A DNA stretch of 64,000 nucleotides, taken from the NCBI RefSeq assembly GCF_036785885.1, contig NC_092324.1, positions 27,021,001 through 27,085,000 of the forward strand, written 5' to 3'. This document shows, in pieces, positions 20,501 through 32,500 of this stretch (positions within the stretch are counted from its first letter, which is position 1; each line of letters begins with the position of its first letter). The notes below the pieces were generated by a model that saw nothing but the letters and a program-made list of their open reading frames with translations, ran no database searches and had not been told where the DNA came from. A program made the translations under genes and the position numbers. The stretch comes from Coffea arabica. Lineage: Eukaryota > Streptophyta > Magnoliopsida > Gentianales > Rubiaceae.

Positions 20501-23500
20501 AATAGGCTAAAAGTAAAATAATGGGGGGAAAGGTAGTGAAAGAAAGAAAGAGAAATGAAGACATATAGCGAGAAGAGACGGTAAAAATTTGCGTGAAACA
20601 TCTCAGTAGCCTAATCTCAGTGCAACTTCATCCAGCCAGTAAATGAAAGAGCTCAGGTGTTCGTTTGGATTCAGAAAAATGGGGTGAAGGAGAGAACAGA
20701 AGGGAAAGTAGAGGTTTTTTGACAGACAGTTTTAAGTGCGAGAAACCTAGAGATGTGGAGGAATGTGAGGATGAAAGCTTAAGAAAGTTTTCACAAGAAA
20801 GTGGAGAGAATGTGAGTTTGCTTCATTTATAGCTTTGAATATCATATTTAAGCATCAAAATAATAAATAAAAACTGTGTGGGTGAATCCTTTTAAGTTCC
20901 TATAAGTTATCTTTCTCGTCCATAAATCCCAAACAGCATAGAAGAAAGTTGTCATCCTTTCTCCTCCTTTTCTTTCCCAATTGAAGTTTTCTTTTCAAAT
21001 TTTTCTTTTTTATAACTTCCAAACTGGGCCTAGAAGCTCTTCATTTCTACTTCAACCGGCTAATAGAAAGACTGAATTTGTCTTATTTTTAGTTTTTATC
21101 TGTGATTTAACATGATTTTATGTGTTGTTATTGTTACCATGTTATAAGTTGCTCCTACCATAATCATTGTAACAAATATAAGTTGCACCTAAACAATCTT
21201 GTCTTGATTTCTCTCTCTTTTTTTTTGGCTTGATGTTGTTATCTTTTCTAGAAGTTTGTTAATTTCTTTAGCTTGTTTGATCAATAGAAACATTGTTTAA
21301 TTAAATAAGGTGTGATTCTTTTGGTGCTCAATAGATTTATTTATTTATATCTTTTCTTGCTTTACTACATTTCGGTAGGATTGTTAATGGTTTATGGTTA
21401 ATTATTCCTTTCCTTTATCATCTTATGACGTTTTTCAGCATGGTTGTGACATTTTCTCTTGGAATTATATTTCTTTTGATTTATCATAACTTATTCTACA
21501 AATTTAACTTTGTTTGTATACTTATTTTTGTAGAAGGAATATTGCATACCGTCTCATTTTCTTAAACTAATTTAATTGCTAGATCACATGCTATTGTATC
21601 TAAAGTAATGAATTTGTCAAAGAATCAATGAAGTGTATTAAGAATATGTTCAAATTTCTTAAATACGTGTAATGAACCAGTATGATGTCCATATGCTAGC
21701 GGCAACTCCAAGCAGTTGTCCCAAGCCACCTTTCTTCATTTCTGACCACTGTTGTCCCAAGCCGCATCTCTCCTTTTCTGACCATAGTTGTCCCTTCTTG
21801 TCACAAAGACTCCGTCTTTGTGGCTACATTCATCAGTAACAGTGCTTCATTTAGAAGAATGCTTTCTGTTTGAGTAATTGTTTGCAGTTCCTGGATATTA
21901 GTTCTTTCAATTATGATGGTTCTTTACTCCTTTTACCTGCAAAATTGTGGTGTCTTTGCAGGGTGATCATGTTGCACTCCTATCTGCTTTTGCAGAAATG
22001 GGCCTTAAGTTACGCTTGGACATGCCAGAGCAGGCGATGGAGATAGCAAATGTGTTTTTCCGTGCATCAAGACCAGCAAATGAAGCTCTTGTTAAGACAC
22101 TTTTTGTTTTCCAATAGTATCCAATTCCCTTTGTTTTACATTGGACTCATTACTGTGTTTGGTGTAGGAAAATGTCAAATCTTTAGCTGAGCAAAGGGCT
22201 AGAAATATGAAGTTCATACAAGAAAAGATGAATCTTAACCAAAATGAAATAAAATATTTTAATCCGGTAAGTTTGTTTTCATCTTTTGTGTTTTGTATTT
22301 TTGACACGCTATAGGTGAATTTCATTTCCCAAGTTAAGCTGGTGGTGTTCTATCCAGGTTGATGCTTTCCCAGGTGATATTGTTATATTTACCCGTGTCA
22401 TCAATCTGCTCAGAGGTATTCAAGATCTTTTGCTTTTCTTTATTGCTTGTTTTTGAGGATTGGGTTCTGATTTAGTTGTTGACAAGGATTTCAGGGCTTT
22501 CATCGACAATGAATGCTCGAATAGCATATTTTGATATTATGAGACCATTTGCTGAATCTGTTTTACAGAGGTAAAGTCTATATTGCTCGTGTTTGGCCAT
22601 GCCCAGAGGTGTCATCTAATCTATTTTATACCTACTTTCAGGAGCCATAGTGAAGGCTCGTCACTGAACAAAGATTGGATCTTCAATAGCCCTGCCCATT
22701 CTGATATTGAAGTCAAGCTGAGAAATCTCCTAACTGAACTAGGGAATGCCAATAAAATCCTTGGAATCCAGGTGAATGACCATGGTTTATTGTTTTACTC
22801 TTATTTGATCATTACTAAGATCTTTTTAGCACTCAGTTTTGCATTTATAACCACTCATTATAAAAAAAAAAAAAAAAAAAACTCATGCCAGCCTCCTTTA
22901 ATGTGTTCAATTTTCTTTGATCTTCAATAAGTAGTCATTAGCTCTTTAAGTAATTAGTCGAAAGGGAAGTGAGGGATAATTTTCCTTGTGTGTTCATGGC
23001 TTTTTTTCCCCTTCAATCAGCTTTATCTGTAAACAAGTTAAGGCAGGAATGCAATTTCAGTCAGAATTTTCTGTGAATATCAAATTATTGACATATTGGA
23101 ATATTGTTCCTACATGTCAGGACAAGGGTATTTCCATTCTAATCCTTGCTGACTTGGCAAGGTGAAAGTCCTTTTTATTATGTTGGAGAATCTTGTCCTT
23201 TTGTTTTGCTTGTCATCTTTGCTCTTTCTTTTCTAGGCTTTGCAGTTCAATTGTTTTCTTAATTTCACCATGCTAAAACTCACCAATGTATAGATAGAAA
23301 CACAAAAAGGAGGTACCAAATCCTGTGTACTTTGTACTTTCCTCTTCTTATCCATGAAGGTAGTAGTTTTATTAAAATGCACTAAGGTGATGCAACTCAG
23401 GAGAAACAAGTAGTTATCTTCTTATACAATATAGGCCCTATCAAAAGAATCATATAGACTATCAGTTGATTGGTGACCATTCATTCAACAGTCAGGGGTG

Positions 23501-26500
23501 TCCTGGGATTGAATTTTAACTGGTTCTCATGGTCTCCAATCAAAGCTCTCTTTTTTCTCTCTCTCCTGTGTCCAAAATGTAAAGAGTGGGTTACATATCC
23601 CAAATGTCCTCGTGCTTTCTCCTTTCAGAGAAAATTTTCCAACTTATTAATTATAGGCTCTGCACATATTTTCATGCTAACCATTTCACGTCACAAGTAG
23701 TAAAGAATGTTGGTACCCTCTACATATCCCAAATGTCCTCATTCTCTCTCCTTTCGGAGCAAATTTCCAAGTTATGAACTATAGGCTCTGTACACATTGC
23801 CACACAACCCATTTCACCTTTCAAATAATAGAGAATGCTCGTACCAACAAAAACTTGGAGTTTTTCTTTTTTCTTTTTTTAAATGATTTTGGAACCTTAC
23901 TTACTGTCTTGATCCATGGACCCTCTATGCCGTGGTTCTGCTGAAAATGGACGGTGCAAGAGGAGGTGGCTTGTCGCATCCTCACATCTTAGCCAAAGTA
24001 ATTAGCAATTAACATAGATCATAATCCTTTTTCTCAAGTTATCCCCCTGTTAGGATGCTATCATGGGTGTCTTTCTAAGAAAGAAATGCCACTTTTCTTG
24101 GAGCAATAGTACCTCATTTTTGTTTGAAAGAAACTCTATTGATGATTCACCTCTCGGCAAAGTATAATAGTACTTCCAGAAATTTCACATTTTGCTCCAC
24201 CATTCCACTTCACCGCATCAATGTGTTGGTTATCACTTACAAACAAACATCTGCTAGAAAATTTGCTTGTGGAGTACTTAGGGCACTTGGATATCTCTTT
24301 GGATAGGTGACTGGCATATCACTCCTGAACTGTTTCCAGTAACGATGACAACAACAGTCTCACCTTGGTTGATTGCAATTTGCTGAATGATGGGACATAT
24401 TTATACTTAAAAGCTTTGTCCCCACAACAAATGTCACTCTAAAAACTGATAATGGTGCCATCATCCACCCCAAAGCAAGCTTGTTATTTGAGTTGTGCCG
24501 TCCTTGGTACATGCTCTTCCAAAAAGTTACTGAAGGTGTTTTTAAAGACAATCTATTTTGTTCCTTTTTGCTTCTATAATTGGTTGATTTCAATACAAGA
24601 CCAGCCAGAAAAGGAAACTTAACCATATTGGTTCTTTTCAATCTCGTCAAAAGGCTCTCACTAGAAAATTGAGGTCATCATTTTATTCCAAAATCAATTT
24701 TTTTTATCTCAGTAAAATCATCAGCAGGGAACAATTAGTGTAGAAGATAGAGGTTTTGAAATCAATTTTTTGAACACCTATGTTTTCCAACGAAAAGTTC
24801 TGGAGGTTATAAAGTTCTGTATATCTGTCTTCTGAAAGCTTAAATTAGTCCCTGTTTGCAGCTCTGGGTGTGCGATTATCGTGGATGAGCTTATAGTTTG
24901 CTTGCCAATATTGCACTTGCCGTAGGATGTTCTGTGTCCTCAGCAGAGCTGCTTTAAAATAATGGAGATACAACCAATTGGATGCCTCAACTTTTAATGA
25001 ATAAACTGTAGGTACTTACCAAAAATCTATGCATTTATTTCTAACGTTTCTGGATATATTTAGGTGCTCAAATCCTATATCTATGCCAATTCTATGATTT
25101 TGGTAGCAGCTTGCGAATTTTATTTGTATGAGGTCACCTTTAGTTTGTTTATTGTCTATTTCCACTCGATATAGACCAACATGAGTAACTTGCAAAATGA
25201 TAAATTGCAGAGCAAAGTTGAATCTTATGAAGATGGGTGAAGTATGATCCTAGATAGATGTGAGCAAGAAGTTTAATTATATTTTCTTGGTGTCATGTAT
25301 CAAATTATTATCTGAGGTTAGAGAAGTATCGTATCCTTTAGTCGATTGTATTTAAATTGAACCAACTTGGCAATTTGAATCTCATTTTGGAGTGTTGCTG
25401 GCTTTGAGCTTGTTAAATGGCAGTTTTGAATACATTAAACGTATTTGACGTATCAGTGTGAGGTTTCTACTATCTTATAGTGTGCAGTTAGCGAAATTCT
25501 CTGACTTGTCTATGAAAATCTGGGTATTCTTTCTTTGATGGCACTTTAACTTTCTTGCTAATCGAATGATGCTGGTGTCACTGTAATCTCCTTAACATCT
25601 GATAGTATTGGGAAATGCCATCATTAATACATCTCTCTTAACAAGTCCAGTTCACATAAAGCTATTTTAGGTTTTATCTTTAGTTTTATTTTTTTGTGTT
25701 AATCATGTCCTGCTTCCTAATTAAATATTTCCTTCTTTATATTTAACTTATATTATTTTTAAGGTATGTGCCTACAAAGATGGAGAAGTGATCATTGATA
25801 CTGCTGCTGGAATTCTGGGAAGATATGATCCTCGACCGGTTCAACCTGATAGCTTATTTCCAGTTTTCTCAGTAACAAAGGGAATCACATCTGGACTGTT
25901 ACATTGGCTAGTTGATAATGGGTATGCACTTAATTGCTTAATATACAGCTTTGGTGTGAGATCAACTTGGTGAATGTTGGGCTGCATAATGTTTTGATAT
26001 TTAATGCAGTGGATTAGGATATATAGATTGTGTAACTAATGATTCATAAGCAAGATGAGAAAGTCAATATAGAAAATGAGAAGAAAGAATACGTATTAGC
26101 TTCATTAGATGGAAATTAAGAGGCAGGGCGGGCTGCAGGGGGCGTATATTTGTTGTGGGGTGAACACCCAAAGGTCGCCTCAAAGGCGGAGGTGCCCCTG
26201 GGCATGCACCCCAGCACTCTTCACGACCCAACAGAAATCAGAAATCGTGAATTTTGGAGGAAGAAAGCGAAATAGAATAGGAAATATAAACATTGTTAAT
26301 TGATTCCTAAATGGTTTTTACCATTAATGATAAGAGGGGAGATGATATGGAACCATGGAAAAGTTTATTAGGATGTAAGAAGAGTTGAGAGTCTGTCAAT
26401 TTGGGGTGCAAAGGAGATTTGGGGATGACAAAGAGGGATGATTTGCAGTTGACGGCGGCTGGACTTCAGAGGTATAGGGCAATTGCTAGAAATTATTTAG

Positions 26501-29500
26501 TAATAAGTCCTCCTATTTTAACTGACTTTTAAAACTTATCTCACATGTTATCTTTATTTCTTATCTAACCCAAAACTTAGTATCTTTTAGATGTTACCAT
26601 CTTTAGATGGTAATACAATATGATAAGAATATAGAAAACTAAATTTCTAAATTCACGGTCCCTTGTCATTTTTAGATGTCCATAACCACTATTTTACCAT
26701 ATTTTTCATACTGCTATTACTACCATATGTTGTAACAGTTTAATTTTTGTAAAGTTTCTTAATTTTACATATTTTTATGAGAGTTGTTTGTATTTTTGAT
26801 GAAGTTTTTCTCATTTTCTCCAATCTTTAACCATGCCAAATGTGTCTGAAAAAGAAGAGCAAAGCAAATGAAGCGTGTCTAAAAGTGAACCATCCCCTTG
26901 GACTGCCACGAAAAAACACCATTGGATTTCAAAGTGGCATGATCTAATTAAAAAATTTAACCCAATTGAGCATGCTTAGCATATTTTTTCACGGTAGCAA
27001 GGAAAGGTTTGATTCAGCGGGAGAAGAAGAGGCAAAAGTTGGAACAGAAATATCATTTGATTCATCGATCCTCAAAAAAAGAAATAAGTGTTCAGTCATT
27101 AAATGACAAATGTGAAATTTATAGAAAGTTAAAATCTCCACCGTGGAATAGTGCACCTATCTCATACTAGAAAAAGGAAATTACTAAATACTAAATTTAG
27201 TATTTAGTAATGAAAAATAGATACTAATAGGGCTGGAAGGGGGTTGAAACTCTTTTTGAATTATTATGGAATAAAATTTGAAAATTATGTTCATTTTCAT
27301 CATATATATATTTACACTTATAAATATTAAAAATTCAAAATTCGTAAGGCTTCCACCCCAAGCCCGGCTTTCGCCTCACCTGGGCGGAGGCAAAATGCCC
27401 TGCCTAATGCCTTTGCCTTTTATGACATTGACCTTGACTAAGTGATTTGTTATCTGTATTGTGTATGACCTTTCATGTATTTACTCCTTAAGAAAAAGCC
27501 AACCAACAGTGTCAAGCTTCATCAATTTGTCATTATCTTCTCAGTTTCAGTTTTAAAGTTGTGGAAGTTTAGTGGTTCGTGATTGTATGATTGTTGATTC
27601 TTGTTTGACAGGCAGCCTATTCTACTGAAATTGTGCATACAAGAACAGTATGCACTGTTTGATGAACCTGTATCTGTCCACCCGAGTATTACTTAGGACT
27701 TATTTTTGGATAAATAGCATGAAATTCAGTTATCAATAAAAAAATGTTAGCATCAAATTCAATTTCTGAAGAGATATTAGTAACTAATTGAATTAATTGA
27801 CTTATTACTCTTCTTAGAATATTCCAATGTAATTATCATTTCAAATGCTGTCTGATTGTGACAATCTAGATAAAAGTTTAGAGCCTGAGTTTTCTGCATG
27901 CTAAAGATAATAATTGTTGATCGTTTGGAAGTCCTTCATCAATATATATAACTGCTTTGGGGTTTTTAATCTCTCTTATTTATTTATTTATAAATATAAA
28001 TTGTTAGAAGTTTGAAAATTGGATTGTTTTAAAGTTGGGGTCATAGAAATATCTCTGTTTATCATATTTTGCACCAGATATGATATTTTAACAGATTCAA
28101 TATCTATGCTCCAATTGGGAGCAGTAACAGAGCCACGGTCCTCCGAAACGTGTAGTAGTGTATAGATTTTTGCAAGTTTCTGCAAAATTCAATGACAATT
28201 GTAAATTCAACAGTTTTCCCCTCTAAGGCACTGACACGGTTAAACTATACAAATGACTATCAGGTCTTGTATAGTATTTATCATGACTTTTATTTGGAGT
28301 ATGTAAGCTACATTAAAGTATGAGCTACATAAAGTGAACATACATTATTTCTTGTTTCCACTTTTTTTTTTTATTTAATTTGGTATTGGTTGTTGATTAA
28401 TTAAAAAAATTATTTGGGGAGAGGTTTGGCAGCTATATATTTTAAAGAAAACGCTGAAAGAGCGATAGACATGAAAAATATTCTACATCAAATTCCAATC
28501 TGATTCTTTCACATTGGCAGTTAATTACAAAATGTTTATCATCTTGCAAGCTGTACATTTGTTTAATTTTCTTATTTTCTACTGTGATTTGAAATTGAAG
28601 CTAGCCTAACATCAGGATGCTTTAAAAATGAAGCAGAGATTGATAACTCGAAAATGAACCTAAAACTGGTTACTCAATTGGACTTGAAATTTTTTTAAAT
28701 AAAAAATTTTGAATACATGAGATATAAAGACTATGAAAATATCCTCGAAGCATAGCTTTATAAATTTTACCCCCACAGCAAAAATTTTCTGGCTGCGCCA
28801 ATAATTGTGAGGACATTTTACTGAAAACTGATATTATTTTCCATTTTTGTAAGAATATACATGATAGGCTTAACTTCCACATGATGTTGATTCTCTATGA
28901 GTAGTGTTCATTTATTTTCACTCCCTTTTCTACTTCATTGCTTTCTTGAGTAGCCAGATGTTTAAATTGATAGGCAGAAGAATGACTGCTTGAAGTTTTC
29001 ATGTACCAGGAAGTTGAGGCTTGAGGATAACATCCAAAACATTTGGCCAGGATTTGGATCAAATGGAAAAGATCGAATAAAGGTGTGAGCTTTTATGCTC
29101 CAATTTATTCTTCATGTCATCTTTTGCTGATAAAGACCTGTTATATCTAATGGAAATATTTGTAGACTTCTCAGGAAGTAAGGAATCTTAAATTGTTCTA
29201 ATTTGGTCTCCAGAACAAACCTGTTATATCTAATATGCGGATATGAGCTGTATATGGTTTGGCACTTTACAGCTTCATTGAAAGTGATAGAGGGTTATTG
29301 AAAGAGTTTGACCAACACTTCACAATGTATCTCAACCTAAGAATCTGCTTTGAAATTGAGTTTTGCATGTTTTCATAATGCTGTACAAAGGTTCTGTTTT
29401 CTGTTTGTTTTACAACTGATTATTCTCTCTGCTAGGTTCATCATGTGCTTAACCACACCAGTGGTCTGCATAATGCTCTAGCTGAGCTTATGCGGGAGAA

Positions 29501-32500
29501 CCCATTGCTAATGACTGATTGGGATGAATGTTTGAACTGCATGGCTATGACAGCCCCTGAAACTGAACCTGGCAGTCAGCAGCTGTACCACTATTTGTCA
29601 TTTGGTTGGCTTTGTGGAGGCATTATAGAGGTATTCTGGCAGTTCGACATTATAGAATTGCAGTTTGGTCCCAAAGTTTGGGCAATGCACCAAATTGATC
29701 CCAAATGGTTTAACAAAAAGTAGTATGGTCCTGAATGTTTTCAATTTTCATTATAGTCAATATTGTTCCTACAAAACAAATTTGTTGATGATTTTTTCAC
29801 TTTGACCAAATAAAGGGCAATTGACATCATTCATCATCAATGATCAGATTTATGTGGAAATTACGGAAAACAGTATTACATCTAGATCCGTTTACCAAAA
29901 TCATCTGCGCTTTCTATAAGTAAATTTTAAAAAAAATTGTCTTTCTCAAAAATCTGCTTACTGAAGTTATGATCATCATAAAAATTGAAGGGAGAAGTAG
30001 GTAAGAATGACTTTGCAATTGATTCCAAGAGTAAAAAGCTTTTCCTTATTGTTTTGACTAACTTGCACGTGACCTTGATGTGGCTCTTCACCAGTAGCAA
30101 TTGCCCAAATTCTGCCAGTGGCCTTGTCAGGTCAAAATGGCAATTAGGAACAGAATTCTGTTAATTGTCCTTTTTCTAGAGGAAAGTAGATGTGCTATGG
30201 ACCTGATTTATATGGCTGATGCAGTGCCTAAATTTTAGGGAAGAAAACTGCAATTGTCTCTTAATTGTAGCATGAAGAAACTAGAGAGTTGAGCAATTTT
30301 ATTGTACTTTGAACTTTACTTTTTTAATATCTATTTTCGGACTAAGCTGTACTAAAGATAATATGAATGTATACTGATGCAGTAAACTACTTGCCATGGT
30401 TGCCTTTTATATTTGGACCTGCCTTGCCATGGCAAGGTCTATCCATTCCAACTTCACACATTAGAATGATATTTGACTAGAGTAACTTGTGGACTTCAAC
30501 ACCTTTCTTTTTTTGCCTTTTTCTGTGTGTTTGGTTTACCATCAGAATCAGAATTGGCATGGCATTTATTCACATTAAGTGACATATTTTGAGAATGCAA
30601 TTCCATTCTAGTCCAATTTCATTTCCATAATAGAACCATAGACAGCCTTTTTGTTATACTTTTCAATCTGTTAACCAATTGCCGTTTGAACAGCATGCAT
30701 CAGGAAAGAAGTATCAGGAAATTCTCGAAGAAGCATTTATTCATCCTCTTAAGATTGACGGCGAGCTGTATGTTGGAATTCCTCCAGGCATGATTTAAAC
30801 TCTTTATATTTTGATTTCTAGGCATAACTGATTGAACAAGTAGGGGTCTACATAAAAAATCCAGTCTCCCAAAATAGAACCAAATCCTATTATATTGCTT
30901 ATATAGTTGAGAGTTACATGAATAAAACATTTAATCAAAATATGTCATATAGTTTGTGCAATCTTGCTTGGTTCTATCAGGGTAGATTGTCTAGAATTTT
31001 TATAATCACAAGCTTTTAGGAGGGATCTAGGATTGTGTGTTTGGATGTTCAATATTAAAGTATCTTTGAACTTGACTCACCATTGCTAGCTGTTGATATC
31101 AGATGGAGGCACAATGGTCAAATGACTTGTTTAATTTGACCATTATTAAGCTGACAATCTTACTCTCTTATTGTTGTGGTACTGTATGTAAACTTGCTTT
31201 AAAGTTTCTAAAGTCATCATACTTGATGACTAGAGTTCCCAATTTAGAATGTTTTAGATCGATTTATCCAAATTGTATGCAGAAGAAAACTCTATCGCCT
31301 GACCAAAAACTTTTGAAAGTTCCGTGATCCATTTAATACTAAGTATCGATTTAAGCACACTAAGTGAATCTGGTATAAAGAATTGAGCTATAATAAACTA
31401 TAGGGAATTCTAATAGAGTTCATTTCCATTTTGTGAAAGTCTAGGGTTTGACTTGTAGCACATGCTATAGTTTGAAAAGCCTGCGGCAGATGTGGGATAA
31501 TTATGGCTATGGCACTTGGTAAACTTTAGCAGAATGTTTAAATCTTCCTTACCAGAGAAAAGACTTAAGAAATTGATGTTAGTCTGGAGTTGGATCTTGT
31601 GAATGCGTACACGTGCCTGAATGTATGTCTAAGTGCACGTTTTTTTATTGAAGTCTGTCTGTTGTGGTGTAGTAGGGAGACATAATATAGTTAATATGTC
31701 ATGGGATCCACGTATTACTACAATTTAACCTTTAGGACAACCAAATTTTTGGTGTTGAGGTGGGCGGTTTCTAGTGAATGAGTTCCTCATCTAACTTCAA
31801 TTTAGCTGTGGTTCTCGTCTCTCTTTCATCAGCAAAAGGAAGCATGGTGGGTTTTTTTTTGGGTCTAATTGTATCCCTTGGATGCTTTTAGAGCTGAAAC
31901 TGATGGTGTAGCTGGTTTGAGGTTGAAGCTGAAAAGTAATGCATAGATTAGAATATTGCCCTGTAACCTTTAGGTTCAAACTTACGATTAGAAATCTACA
32001 AAGTCGTCTTATTAGATTCGTTCTATTTATCTTGTTCAAATGGTAATGATACTGTTTTTAAGATTTATGCTAAAGTTCCTCCCAATTGTAGATTCTAGTT
32101 TGTTTTTCCTTTAAAAACCTTGATTTGCAATGTAAACCTAAGCCATATTCCTTTCTCTTTTCTTTCTGCCTTTGTTAAATCAAGTACCATAGATTCTTGA
32201 TCTATCACCTGATGCCCATGTCCTTAATCAGCCTGTAAGATAAAGCTCTTTAGAGTCTCTTGTAACTTGTCTTTAATTTGGTTGAATTCAGCACTTGATC
32301 AGGTAACACTAAACAGTTATAGTGGCTGTTTCCTTTCTAAGAGCCCTTGAATGGAATATCTGCCAAGAGCCCCTTTTTTTTTTGGGGATTCCATTTCCTG
32401 CTAAGGTGTTTATTGTTTCTTTTTGGTGACTTTTGGGCTAGATCTTTTTTTTTTTTTTAATATTTTTGGGGCGAGGAGGGGGTGGTGACGTAGCCAGAAG

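Noticed and set aside
20655..21030. MITE in intron 8
   Set aside because: The ends are only weakly inverted and no target duplication was found; mentioned in the intron entry but not called.
24124..24650. Short frames in intron 13 on both strands
   Set aside because: No motif; inside an intron between two well-supported exons.
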